Positions 1 to 7,965 of a DNA stretch of 64,000 bases are shown here, piece by piece. Position 1 is the first letter of the stretch. Every line of letters starts with the position of its first letter. The notes under the pieces are model-generated. The model was not told where the DNA came from. It ran no database searches and worked only from the letters and a program-made list of their open reading frames with translations. Source of the DNA: Alicyclobacillus sendaiensis NBRC 100866 (GTDB lineage Bacteria; Bacillota; Bacilli; Alicyclobacillales; Alicyclobacillaceae); assembly GCF_001552675.1 (NCBI RefSeq), contig NZ_BCRQ01000006.1, positions 1 through 64,000 on the forward strand, in the 5' to 3' direction. A program made the position numbers and the translations under genes.

Positions 1-8
1 CGAGGGCG

Positions 9-281
9 ATGGAACTCGTGCGCGTGGAACGCGGCGTGGAGCTTCGGAACGATGAAGGGGAGCGGATTGGCTACATCACCTGCACTGATCGGGGAGATGG
101 CGTCTGGACCATCGACCACACGGTGGTCGATCCGGCCTATCAAGGTCAAGGGCTTGCCGCCAAGCTCGTCGACGAACTGGTGGCCATGGCCCGCGAGCGG
201 GGTGTGAAGCTCACCCCCGTGTGCTCGTACGCGGTGCTTCGCTTCCGGCGAAGGCCGGACTACGCTGACGTGCAGGCTTGA
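9..281 (+). CDS. GNAT-family N-acetyltransferase, short YjdJ type
   Basis: This 90-residue protein is a minimal GCN5-related acetyltransferase, which moves an acetyl group from acetyl-CoA to an unknown amine. The core is visible: a beta strand with IDHTVVDPAYQGQGLA (about residues 35-50), where the QGQGLA stretch is the acetyl-CoA pyrophosphate loop, followed by a helix and the VCSYAVLRFRRRPDY tail. In this subfamily the tail normally reads CPY/CSYA-x-x-F followed by P-x-Y, which fits. The length is normal for the stand-alone YjdJ type. A GAGGG sits just ahead of the ATG at the window edge. The substrate cannot be read from the sequence. Family assignment is solid, function open. Confidence 0.85.
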   Translation: MELVRVERGVELRNDEGERIGYITCTDRGDGVWTIDHTVVDPAYQGQGLAAKLVDELVAMARERGVKLTPVCSYAVLRFRRRPDYADVQA

Positions 282-303
282 TCGGCGCGCCGGACGGTCA
301 CAG

Positions 304-343
304 AGGGGTCTTCCCCGCCCGATTTCGGGAAGGGAAGACCCCT
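304..343. terminator. Bidirectional hairpin between the acetyltransferase and galK
   Basis: A 12-bp perfect stem (AGGGGTCTTCCC at 304-315 pairs with 332-343) encloses a second inner stem CCCGA/TCGGG. It lies between two converging stop codons. The T run is weak on either strand, so termination is inferred mainly from stem strength and position. Confidence 0.6.
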
Positions 344-347
344 TGTG

Positions 348-1565
348 TCAGCGCACCAAGGCATCCAGCGCGGGAAGCGCATGCACGCCGTCGCCGATGT
401 CGGTGACGTAAAACGAAGGCGCGCGGCCCGTGGCGCGTTGATACGCCGCCTCCACGTGCGTCGTGAACGCTTCCACCGCATCCTCTCGAACCAGGCTGAC
501 GGTGCATCCGCCGAAGCCAGCACCCGTCATGCGCGAGCCGATGCAGCCCTCCGCGCTCCACGCGGCCTCGACGAGCGCGTCCAGCGCTTCGCCGGTTACC
601 TCGTAGTCCTCGCGGAGCGATTGGTGGGAAGCGTTCATCAGTTCTCCGAACGCCTCGATGTTCCCCTCTGCCAACAGCCGCGCCGCCTGCCGCGCCCGGT
701 AGCTCTCCATGACGACGTGCCGCGCTCGGCGCACGAGTGTCTCCGCATCGAATCCCGGTGCGCCCTCGGCTCGCAGGATGGCCTCTACCTCGGCCCACCG
801 GCTCGGCTCGATCTCGGCGAGCGCCTGAACCTCCGGGAAGCGGCGTTGGATCACGGCGAGCGCCGCCTCGCATTCCGCACGCCGCTCGTTGTATTTCGAT
901 CCCGACAACTTCCGCGGCACGTTGCTGTTGGCAATCACCAGGCGATACCCTTGCGAATGCACCGGAACCAATTCGTACGCAAGCGTGAGGCAGTTGAGGG
1001 AGAGCGCCATGTCCTTCTTCCCCATGGCGACAGAAAACTGATCCATCACACCACAGCTGACACCGACGAATTCGTTTTCCGCCTGTTGCGCAATCACGGC
1101 GAGCGTCTCGCGGTCCAAACCAGCGCCCACGAGGTCATTGATGGCGAACGCGGTGACCACCTCGACGGATGCACTCGAGGACAGGCCCGCGCCAATCGGG
1201 AGATCCCCGAGGAAATACAGGTCCATGCCCGGCACGTTCACGCCTCGGCGGTTCAGCACGTCGATCACGCCGAGCGGATAGTTGGCGAAGTCCTGCTCCG
1301 GGCGGAACCGCACGTCGTCGGCGTCCACCTCAACGACGTGGTGGGAAAACGTCGTCGCGAATCGAAACTGGCGGTCGGCGCGAGGGCGTGCCACGAGCCA
1401 CGTGCCCATGGTGAGGGCGGCGGGCAGGACGTAGCCGCCGTTGTAGTCCGTGTGCTCGCCAATCAGGTTGACCCGCCCGGGCGCGAAATACGCCCGCAGT
1501 TCGCCAGGGTGGCCAGGCGAGAAGGCGAGGATCTGGTCCATCAGGTTAGGCCAGGGGATCGACAT
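348..1565 (-). CDS. galK: Galactokinase
   Basis: Cytoplasmic kinase that phosphorylates alpha-D-galactose at C1 with ATP, the first committed step of the Leloir pathway. It is 405 residues, normal for the GHMP kinase family. The galactose-binding signature GRVNLIGEHTDYNGG is at residues 30-44. The ATP loop PIGAGLSSSAS is at 123-133, and the third GHMP motif MTGAGFGGCTVSL lies near residue 350. The gene is the last of deoR-galT-galK on the minus strand and its start overlaps the end of galT by 20 bases, so translational coupling is likely. A second in-frame ATG eight codons downstream is also possible. No galE or galM is in the window. Confidence 0.97.
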   Translation of the reverse strand: MSIPWPNLMDQILAFSPGHPGELRAYFAPGRVNLIGEHTDYNGGYVLPAALTMGTWLVARPRADRQFRFATTFSHHVVEVDADDVRFRPEQDFANYPLGVIDVLNRRGVNVPGMDLYFLGDLPIGAGLSSSASVEVVTAFAINDLVGAGLDRETLAVIAQQAENEFVGVSCGVMDQFSVAMGKKDMALSLNCLTLAYELVPVHSQGYRLVIANSNVPRKLSGSKYNERRAECEAALAVIQRRFPEVQALAEIEPSRWAEVEAILRAEGAPGFDAETLVRRARHVVMESYRARQAARLLAEGNIEAFGELMNASHQSLREDYEVTGEALDALVEAAWSAEGCIGSRMTGAGFGGCTVSLVREDAVEAFTTHVEAAYQRATGRAPSFYVTDIGDGVHALPALDALVR

Positions 1566-2535
1566 GTCGGTTCGCTTCCTTTCGCTTCTGAATCGCTTCC
1601 CGCAATTGCGGCGCGGTCGCCTCGACCGCCATCGGGTTGCACGGCGCCCATGCCCCTGTCTCCGACGACGCGAGGTATTTCAGGCGCGTGGCGGTTTGCA
1701 GCGGCGGGTAGAACTCGATGTGGAAATGGAAATCCACGGGTTTTTGCGCATTCACCGGGCTCTGGTGAAGCACCATCATGTACGGAAACTCGCGGTCAAA
1801 CAGCGCATCCATGCCGCTCGTGACGCGCTTCAGGATGCGGGCGAGATCGGTCCGTTCGTCGTCCGTAAACTCCAGCAGGCTGCCGACGTGCCGCTTGGAG
1901 GAGATGAACGCACCGTACGGATAGTCCGTGAAGAACGGGATGTACGCGTAAAAGTGCTCGGTTTCTTCCAACATTCGCCGCCCGAATGCGACCTCCTCGC
2001 GGTTGATGTCGCACATGAGGCAGCGGCCGGTCTCCTCCCGGTGTGCCGCAAACGACTCCAATTCGACCCGCAGCTTCTGAGGCACGTACGGGTAGGCATA
2101 GATCTGCCCGTGCGGATGCGGCATGGTCACGCCGACCTCAGGGCCGCGGTTCTCGAAGATGAACACGTACTTGTGACGTGGATTCGAGGCCAGATGGCGG
2201 AAACGGTCCGTCCACAAGTCCACCAGCTTGCGGATGTGCGCCACCGGGAGCTCGGGCAGCGTCGTGGTGTGCTCCTTCGAGTATAAAATGACTTCGCATT
2301 TTCCGTAAGCGGGTTCAACGCGATAGAGCTCGGTCGCCACGTCGTCCGGCTGCGGTGGATTCGGAGACAACGCGGGAAAATCGTTGTCGTACGCCAGCAC
2401 GTCGTAGTCGTCGGGCACCTTGCCCGAGCCAGGGCAGAACGGGCAGTTGTCTTTGGGCAGGTTCGGGCGCTTGTGGCGGTTCGACGCCACCATCGTCCAG
2501 TCGCGCAACAGGGGATTGTATCGCAGTTCCGTCAT
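1546..2535 (-). CDS. galT: Galactose-1-phosphate uridylyltransferase
   Basis: Transfers UMP from UDP-glucose to galactose 1-phosphate, giving UDP-galactose and glucose 1-phosphate. The 329-residue protein is of the HIT-superfamily class I type. A CPFC zinc-site motif is at residues 31-34. The catalytic HPHGQ is at 140-144, where the second histidine (142) should carry the uridylyl group. A second half-domain holds the FHFHIEFYPP stretch near residue 280. The start codon overlaps the deoR stop as ATGA and a GAGGTGA ribosome site lies inside the end of deoR. It is the middle gene of the galactose operon and should share the DeoR-type control seen upstream. Confidence 0.97.
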   Translation of the reverse strand: MTELRYNPLLRDWTMVASNRHKRPNLPKDNCPFCPGSGKVPDDYDVLAYDNDFPALSPNPPQPDDVATELYRVEPAYGKCEVILYSKEHTTTLPELPVAHIRKLVDLWTDRFRHLASNPRHKYVFIFENRGPEVGVTMPHPHGQIYAYPYVPQKLRVELESFAAHREETGRCLMCDINREEVAFGRRMLEETEHFYAYIPFFTDYPYGAFISSKRHVGSLLEFTDDERTDLARILKRVTSGMDALFDREFPYMMVLHQSPVNAQKPVDFHFHIEFYPPLQTATRLKYLASSETGAWAPCNPMAVEATAPQLREAIQKRKEANRHVDPLA

Positions 2536-3329
2536 TTGGCATCACCTCGATGAGGGTTTGCGTTCGGCGCGTCGGCGATGATGAGATCCACGTCGGACTC
2601 CGCGAGGCTCGCGGCCTCCGCCTCGCCCGGCCATCGGTCGGTGATGAGCGCATCAATCTCGCTGAGCTTCGCGAAGCTCATCAGCGACTCCACGCCCCAC
2701 TTCGTGTGGTCGGCGAGGACCACAACGCGCGCGGCGCGTTCCATCATCGCCCGGTTGACCGCTGCCTCCAGCACGTTCGGCGTCGATAGGCCGTGATCGA
2801 CGTGCAAGCCGCTCGCACCGACGAACAGGATGTCCGCTCGAAATTGGCGGATCATGTGTTCCGCCACGGGGCCCACGAGGGCGTCGCTCGGCGTTCGAAA
2901 CTGGCCACCTGTCAAAAAGATATCGCTGTACCCGTTCTTGGACAGCTCCGTGGCGACGTTCACCGAGTTGGTGAGAAACGTCAGGTCTCGAAAACCCGCG
3001 ATGTGTTGCGCGAGGACCCACGTGGTGGTACCTGCGGCAATGGCGATGGTCATCCCAGACTCAATCTGACGAAGCGCGGCTTTGGCGATGGCGATCTTCT
3101 CCGGGATCTGGAGAATGCGCTTGTCGGTGTAGGGCAGCTCGCGGGCCGCGCGCGCCACCTGACCGCCGCCAAACGCGGTCTCGACGAGTCCCTGCGCTTC
3201 GAGCGCTTTCATGTCCCGGCGGACCGTGATCTCCGACACGCCGAGCCTTTCCGCCAATTGGCGGTACGACGCGAAGCCGTGCTGGGCGAGCAGTTCCAAG
3301 AGCACGCGCTGCCGCTCCTTCGGATACAC
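2532..3329 (-). CDS. DeoR-family sugar-operon repressor
   Basis: A DNA-binding repressor with an N-terminal winged helix (PKERQRVLLELL then SYRQLAERLGVSEITVRRDM, residues 3-40) and a C-terminal DeoRC sugar-phosphate sensor domain of the isomerase-like fold (TIAIAAGTTTWVLAQ, LTGG, FVGASGLH). A start at 3356 is also open. I prefer the GTG at 3329 because GAGGTG stands six bases ahead of it and a good -10 (TATGAT, 3362-3367) would put the transcript start near 3355, making the longer form leaderless. Members of this family normally begin right at the PKERQ stretch. As first gene of the operon it probably represses itself, galT and galK, released by a galactose or tagatose phosphate. The effector is inferred. 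Confidence 0.9.
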   Translation of the reverse strand: MYPKERQRVLLELLAQHGFASYRQLAERLGVSEITVRRDMKALEAQGLVETAFGGGQVARAARELPYTDKRILQIPEKIAIAKAALRQIESGMTIAIAAGTTTWVLAQHIAGFRDLTFLTNSVNVATELSKNGYSDIFLTGGQFRTPSDALVGPVAEHMIRQFRADILFVGASGLHVDHGLSTPNVLEAAVNRAMMERAARVVVLADHTKWGVESLMSFAKLSEIDALITDRWPGEAEAASLAESDVDLIIADAPNANPHRGDAK

Positions 3330-3360
3330 CGTCCTCACCTCGCGCCCTATGATCATGGTT

Positions 3361-3397
3361 TATCATAACATAGTCGACTTATTTTCAACATATGATA
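3361..3397 (-). promoter_or_regulatory. Promoter and probable DeoR operator of the galactose operon
   Basis: On the minus strand TTGAAA (3383-3388) and TATGAT (3362-3367) form a promoter with a 15-bp spacer. The 7-mers TATCATA (3361-3367) and TATGATA (3391-3397) are perfect inverted copies 30 bp apart that bracket the -35 and cover the -10, as expected for an autorepressor site. The region is clearly more AT-rich than its surroundings. Confidence 0.55.
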
Positions 3398-3504
3398 CTC
3401 TGTGAGATTCCGGCGCATGTTTCCACGGTTGGCCTACATACGGCTCGGTTTCCTGCGCATCCTAAGGCCGAAGACACCACAATCGCCTTATAGGAGGTCG
3501 AGCC

Positions 3505-4179
3505 ATGCAACAACAGCCGAACATGCAGCCCTCCATGCAGGGCAACATGATGTCGAATGCCCAGGCGGGATCGCAGGGGCAGTCGCAAAACGCGCCCAAC
3601 GCGCCGTTTGGCGCGCACGAGATCATCGGGATGAACGAGGTGCTGCAGGCCACGTCGGCGAACGCCGAGGTGCTGAACTTCCTCGCGCATCACGCGCAGG
3701 ACATGCAGGTCCGGCAGCTGCTCGAGCGCCAGGCCCAGGCCATGCAGCAACACTACGTGGAGGGCGTGCGCGTCCTGCAGACCCAAAGCCCCATGGGCGG
3801 CCAGGGCTACCAGGCGTTCATGCACGCCCAGCCCAAGCTCGGGCTTCGCCATCCCACGTATCCCGCGCCCAACCTGCAGGCCCAGGCGCCGTCCGATCGC
3901 GCCATTTGCGCCGTCGCCCTGAACCTCCACAAGTTCGGGGCGATGATGTGCACGATGTTCGCGTTGGAATGCGCCAACCCGCAATTCCGGACGTTCCTCA
4001 TGACGAGCGCGAGCCTTTGCGATCGCATGGCGTACGATCTGTTCGCCTACATGAATCAGAAGGGCGACTACCAGGTTGCGACCCTGCAGAAAAACACCAC
4101 ACAGACGATGATCGACTCGTACCAGATGCCCGGGGGGATGGCGCAGCCCGGCATGCCGCAGGCGCCGAACGTCCAATGA
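3505..4179 (+). CDS. CotF-family spore coat protein
   Basis: A 224-residue structural protein expected in the spore coat. The N-terminus (residues 1-35) is a low-complexity Gln/Asn/Met-rich arm. The body carries the ferritin-like CotF domain: HEIIGMNEVLQATSANAEVLNF is followed by long amphipathic helices rich in Gln and His, and a second helical block contains LCDRMAYDLFAYMNQKGDYQV. The C-terminal tail is Met/Pro/Gln-rich (MPGGMAQPGMPQ). An AGGAGG box sits 8 bases before the ATG. The gene stands alone with a terminator behind it. A mother-cell sigma factor promoter is expected, but I could not identify one with confidence in the 100 bases upstream. Confidence 0.85.
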   Translation: MQQQPNMQPSMQGNMMSNAQAGSQGQSQNAPNAPFGAHEIIGMNEVLQATSANAEVLNFLAHHAQDMQVRQLLERQAQAMQQHYVEGVRVLQTQSPMGGQGYQAFMHAQPKLGLRHPTYPAPNLQAQAPSDRAICAVALNLHKFGAMMCTMFALECANPQFRTFLMTSASLCDRMAYDLFAYMNQKGDYQVATLQKNTTQTMIDSYQMPGGMAQPGMPQAPNVQ

Positions 4180-4183
4180 AGTG

Positions 4184-4213
4184 GGCGGCCCGCGCCGGGC
4201 CGCCTGCTTTCAA
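4184..4213 (+). terminator. Terminator after the coat protein gene
   Basis: An 8-bp GC stem (GGCGGCCC at 4184-4191 with GGGCCGCC at 4197-4204) has a 5-base loop and is followed by a short T-rich tail (TGCTTTCAAT). It lies five bases after the coat gene stop. Confidence 0.75.
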
Positions 4214-4293
4214 TCATGATTCGAGAAATCGCGCGTATGCTGGTTTTTGGGGAATTTCGCGTTCCAGATCTCTCGCGCAAGGAGTCGATCGAG

Positions 4294-4632
4294 ATGCTGA
4301 CAACCGTGGATCACATGGTGGCGTACTGCTTTGGCAGAGCGGACATCTTGGACCGCGCACACAACCACTTTGAGCAGACCATCGACGAATTGCTGCAAGA
4401 AGGGGAGGTCATCTGGACGCGCGATCCCGTCGCAGGCGTGATTGTGCGCGACGGGCGCTGGTACGTGTGGTTCCGCCACGCGCGGGACAATGGGCAGGTC
4501 GAGGGGAAGCTCTTCGCCTGCGCGGATGAGATGCAGGTGGTGTCCCTCGTGGTGGAGGAGATCCCTTGGCTTGAGCCCGAGTGCCGCATCAAGCTGCTTC
4601 GCGCGCTGCGCGCAGCGCATCAAAGCGCTTGA
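4294..4632 (+). CDS. Small acidic protein of unknown function
   Basis: I do not recognise this 112-residue protein. It is soluble, without a signal peptide or membrane segment. The middle is beta-rich (GEVIWTRDPVAGVIVRDG then RWYVWFRHARDNG) and the C-terminus helical (PECRIKLLRALRAAHQ). An upstream ATG at 4216 would add 26 residues, but it has no ribosome site and sits against the previous terminator. The ATG at 4294 has AAGGAG nine bases before it, so I chose it. The gene is a single unit between two terminators. Confidence 0.6.
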   Translation: MLTTVDHMVAYCFGRADILDRAHNHFEQTIDELLQEGEVIWTRDPVAGVIVRDGRWYVWFRHARDNGQVEGKLFACADEMQVVSLVVEEIPWLEPECRIKLLRALRAAHQSA

Positions 4633-4661
4633 CGCGGCGCGAGACGCGCTCGTTCCCCTCG

Positions 4662-4684
4662 GCCCTGGGCGCAGGGCTTTTTTC
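4662..4684 (+). terminator. Rho-independent terminator
   Basis: GCCCTG (4662-4667) pairs with CAGGGC (4672-4677) around a 4-base loop and is followed directly by a run of six T. It ends the unknown gene at 4294-4632. Confidence 0.85.
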
Positions 4685-4793
4685 ATCGCCATGAAATCGC
4701 AGGCCCGATGGCTTTATCTGTCGAGGAGAATCGGATAGGATCGAACCATGTAGAAACCGAGGCTGTGCTTCGGGCCATTGCGAGGGGACGCTT

Positions 4794-5993
4794 GTGAAGA
4801 CGCTCAAAGGCATGGACGCACTCGAAGTCGCCGCTCGATACGGCATCACACTTTATGATACATATTATGGTAATGAAGTGACCGTGCAGGAGGCGCGCGA
4901 GTTCATCGAGGCCAAGCGGGATCCGGATAGCTTCATTCTCAAGGACTGGCCGGATACCGAGGAAGAGGCCGAAGATGTGCTCCTCATGCACATCTACCAG
5001 GCGCTTCGCGACAAAAAGCAGGCGCACGGACGGGTCGATCTCGTCATCGAGCAGACCGAGGGTCCCGTCATCAACGTGGCCGCCGCCGAGCTCGCCGCGC
5101 TGCGCCTCGGCAGCCGCCGCATGCTGGAGGTGGACGATCGCGACGACGGCGTCTACTACCACGTGCCGCGGACTGCTCACCTGACGGACGAGTTTCTCGA
5201 CAAGCTCGGTCAATTTGTCTGCGAGGAGTGCCGCCACTTCGATCTCGCCGGCCCCTATCACGAGGCGTGTCTGTACGCGCTCGTTCAGGCCATCCGGCGC
5301 GGCGAATTTGCGCTCGAGGACGTGGTGGAGGAACGGCCTGCGGACGCGAGCCCGCTCGGCCGACTGTTTGGCACCAACTTTGGCACGTGGTCCCGCCGCG
5401 TCTCGGAGACGAAATCGCGCTTGCAGCAGGCGTGGAAGAAGAGGCGCCGCGCCGTGTTGTCTCGCATGGAGGACAAGCGCCAGGAGGAGGCGGGCGATGG
5501 CCAGGCCCAGGAGCGCGCGCAGGACTGGGCCACCGCCACGATCCACCGGACGCTCGCCGGATTGAAGCGCACGCGCATGGCAGCCAAAGCCACGGCGCCA
5601 GCCACGGAGGCGGAGGTCGAGCGCCCCGCAGCGCAGGCGCCGCTTGATGGTGGCGAGATCGTCGATGCACTCAGCGAGCCGGCGCAATCCGGCGCGCGGC
5701 GCGAGCGAATCACGAAGCGGGCGCTCATTCGGTACTTGGAGCAAGTGGAGATTGTCGACGAGTCCGGAGAGGAAGCGCGAGAACTCGCGGATCTCCGCCA
5801 GCGCTGCATCGAGCTCGAGGCGCTGCTCGACTCCGCCAACACGCGTTACGATCGAGCGCGCGCCGAGATCGATCACTGGAAGCGCCAGTACGAAGCGCTG
5901 AAGAAGGACATGGACACCGTGCTGCAGGCGCTCCAAATTGCGCGCAGGCACGCGGGGGACGAGGCGGCGCCCACAGGCCGGGACGAGGCGTGA
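4794..5993 (+). CDS. Unknown protein with CxxC motif and C-terminal coiled coil
   Basis: I do not recognise this 399-residue protein. Residues 1-180 look like a mixed alpha/beta fold rich in acidic residues, with a CEEC pair at 143-146 followed by His (CEECRHF). This could bind zinc or be redox active, but there are only these two nearby cysteines. Residues 185-310 are Ala/Arg/Glu-rich and probably disordered or helical. Residues about 330-390 give strong heptads (ELADLRQRCIELEALL and following), so a coiled coil and oligomerisation are likely. There is no signal peptide or membrane segment. The start is GTG with GAGGGG upstream. It ends 15 bases before the converging MFS gene. Function unknown. 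Confidence 0.7.
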   Translation: MKTLKGMDALEVAARYGITLYDTYYGNEVTVQEAREFIEAKRDPDSFILKDWPDTEEEAEDVLLMHIYQALRDKKQAHGRVDLVIEQTEGPVINVAAAELAALRLGSRRMLEVDDRDDGVYYHVPRTAHLTDEFLDKLGQFVCEECRHFDLAGPYHEACLYALVQAIRRGEFALEDVVEERPADASPLGRLFGTNFGTWSRRVSETKSRLQQAWKKRRRAVLSRMEDKRQEEAGDGQAQERAQDWATATIHRTLAGLKRTRMAAKATAPATEAEVERPAAQAPLDGGEIVDALSEPAQSGARRERITKRALIRYLEQVEIVDESGEEARELADLRQRCIELEALLDSANTRYDRARAEIDHWKRQYEALKKDMDTVLQALQIARRHAGDEAAPTGRDEA

Positions 5994-6008
5994 TGAGGGC
6001 GTGCTGCA

Positions 6009-7232
6009 TCACGGGGCAGGGGTGTGCGGCGTCTGCTCGCTTCGGGGCAGCAGGCTCGGGTGGCGCATGAGGGCGTATGCGCCCGCGGTGACGCTGGCGA
6101 GCAGGGCCCCGGTCACCCAGAACACACCGTGGATGCTCGTCGCGTCTGCGATGGCGCCGCCGACGAGTGGTCCGACCGTGTTGCCAATTTGGTTTGCCGT
6201 CTGATTGAGCCCGAAGGCGCGCCCGCGGAACGAGGCGTCGGTCGACCGCACAATGAGCCCGTTGATGGCCGGGTACACCGCGCAGAAGAAGGCGCCGTAC
6301 ACGAAGCGGACGGCCGCGAAGGCAATCACGCTGTGAAACGGAATCTGCATGAAGGTCCACACTGCGCCGCCCGCGAGGCCGATGGTGAGCACCCTGGCGA
6401 AGCCGATGCGGTCCGCGTATTTCCCCCAGAGTGGCGCAAAAACCACGCTCGCGATCCCGGCGAGCGAAAACACGAGGCCCGCGAGAAAGGACGCGTTCTT
6501 CGCGCTCACGGACGGATCGAGCTCGGCGATGTAGAGGGTCAGGACCGGCTCGATAGTCATGATGGAGAACGAGACGACCATATTGAGCGAAAGAGCCGTG
6601 ATAAGTGGCTTGTTGTGAAGCGCACCGCCGATGGCCCGCACCACCGAGGGCCGAGAGGTGGCGCGCTTCTTGTTCACCTCGCGCACGAAGAAGAGAGCGA
6701 GCAGGGTCGAGATGAGCACGAGCACGGAAGCGCTCCCAAACGCCACGCGGTTTCCAAACAGGCGCGCGATGGTGCCGCCGACGAGCGGCCCGACAATGCC
6801 GCCCGCGGAACTCGCGGCCGAGATGGTTGACAGCGCATAACCCACCTTATCCTCAGGCGTGTTGCTGCCGACGAGCGCCACGGAACCGGGAATATAGCCC
6901 GACAAAAGGCCCTGCAGCGTGCGCAGGACGAGAAGCTCCCACGGGTGTTGGACAAACGCCGTGAGGCCGTAGATCACAAACAGCACAAAGCCCGCCCGGA
7001 CGATCATCGGCTTCTGGCCGTATCGATCTCCGAGCGAGCCCCAGTAGGGCGCGGCAATGGCGCCGGCGACGAACGCCGCGCTGTAGAGTGCGCCGGACCA
7101 GATGTCGGTGTGCTGGTGCACCCCGATTTTGAGCAGAAACAATGGCAGGAACGGGATGACCATCGAGTAGCTCGCGGACGTGAGCAGCGTCCCAATCCAC
7201 AGGACCACGAGGTTTCGTTGCCAAATTGCCAT
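6009..7232 (-). CDS. MFS multidrug-type efflux transporter
   Basis: A 407-residue inner-membrane transporter of the major facilitator superfamily with the usual 12 membrane segments. The loop 2-3 signature is present as GSLGDRYGQKPMIV (about residues 65-78), and motif C of drug:H+ antiporters appears as LLSGYIPGSVALVG in segment 5. The second half repeats the pattern with GKYADRIGFARVL. The antiporter motif suggests proton-driven export of a small toxic compound rather than uptake. The substrate is unknown. The gene is monocistronic and divergent from the SPFH gene. The 180-bp divergent spacer (7233-7412) is AT-rich and holds no further gene that I can see. Confidence 0.88.
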   Translation of the reverse strand: MAIWQRNLVVLWIGTLLTSASYSMVIPFLPLFLLKIGVHQHTDIWSGALYSAAFVAGAIAAPYWGSLGDRYGQKPMIVRAGFVLFVIYGLTAFVQHPWELLVLRTLQGLLSGYIPGSVALVGSNTPEDKVGYALSTISAASSAGGIVGPLVGGTIARLFGNRVAFGSASVLVLISTLLALFFVREVNKKRATSRPSVVRAIGGALHNKPLITALSLNMVVSFSIMTIEPVLTLYIAELDPSVSAKNASFLAGLVFSLAGIASVVFAPLWGKYADRIGFARVLTIGLAGGAVWTFMQIPFHSVIAFAAVRFVYGAFFCAVYPAINGLIVRSTDASFRGRAFGLNQTANQIGNTVGPLVGGAIADATSIHGVFWVTGALLASVTAGAYALMRHPSLLPRSEQTPHTPAP

Positions 7233-7412
7233 CTGCCATCACCAACGTTTTTCTTTTTATCTTACCGCTATCTCGATGACGCGGGGCAACGAATTTCAGC
7301 TTCTCGAAATGTGGTTCTCAATTCAGGTGGAAAGCGGTATCATAGGTCTAACATGATTAGGAATTTCATCGAAAACGTTGGATGGAAATTGTGCCTATAA
7401 GGGAGGGCGCCT

Positions 7413-7965
7413 GATGCCGCAGATTCGCCAAGTCATCAGCACGCTGAGTAACGACGGCAAGGAGATCATGGGTCCGGACGTGTTGGCTTATCATTATCCG
7501 GACAACAGCATTTTGAATGGCTCGCTGCTCACGGTGGAGTCGAATCACTTTGCGGTGTTGAAATCGCGTGGCGCCATTTTGAACGTGTACGAGACGGGGC
7601 AGTACGTCATCCAGACGCCGGATCGGCCCATTATCGGCGCCTTTCAGCAGGCGTTCTTCGGTGGCCAGAGCCCGTGGCAGTACGAGGTGATTTACATCAA
7701 TCGGGCAAAACTCATCCTCGAGGTGTCGGGTGTGGCCTACTCGAAGGAGATGGCGGAGATGGGGTACCACGTGAGCTGCTATGTGCACGTGGACACCAAG
7801 GAGGACGCGTTAAAGCTCGTCCAGCACATGCCGCTCGTCGAGCTCGCGCGGATGGACGGCGAGATCGCGCAAAAGACGCAGGCGCTCTCGCCGGAGACCA
7901 TCGGCGAGGTGGAACAGCTGCTGCGAACGCGGAACGAGCGGTGGCACGCGCTGGTCCAGCCCTGA
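7413..7965 (+). CDS. Short SPFH/Band 7 domain protein (YdjI-like)
   Basis: A 183-residue protein made of little more than an SPFH core. Recognisable family stretches are YHYPDNSILNGSLLTVESN, the glycine turn VYETGQYVIQTPD, and FGGQSPWQYEVIYIN. YdjI-type proteins in Bacillus share these and act in membrane stress and lipid-domain organisation together with phage-shock proteins. Here the usual C-terminal zinc-ribbon extension is missing and no membrane helix is seen, so attachment to the membrane would be peripheral. GGGAGG lies 8 bases before the ATG at 7413. An upstream ATG at 7378 lacks a ribosome site. Its stop codon abuts the converging ppk stop with no gap. Confidence 0.72.

Noticed and set aside
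345-1823. Long plus-strand open frame of 492 codons over galK and galT
   Set aside because: It is antisense to two clearly recognised enzymes, its product is Arg/His-rich without any family feature, and GC-rich DNA commonly gives such mirror frames. The same applies to the other long antisense frames, e.g. 8170-9774, 12194-13303, 36481-38679 and 60138-62306.
3402-3504. Sporulation sigma factor promoter for the coat protein gene
   Set aside because: CATACGGCT resembles part of a SigK -10, but the spacing to any AC-type -35 is wrong, so I did not annotate it.
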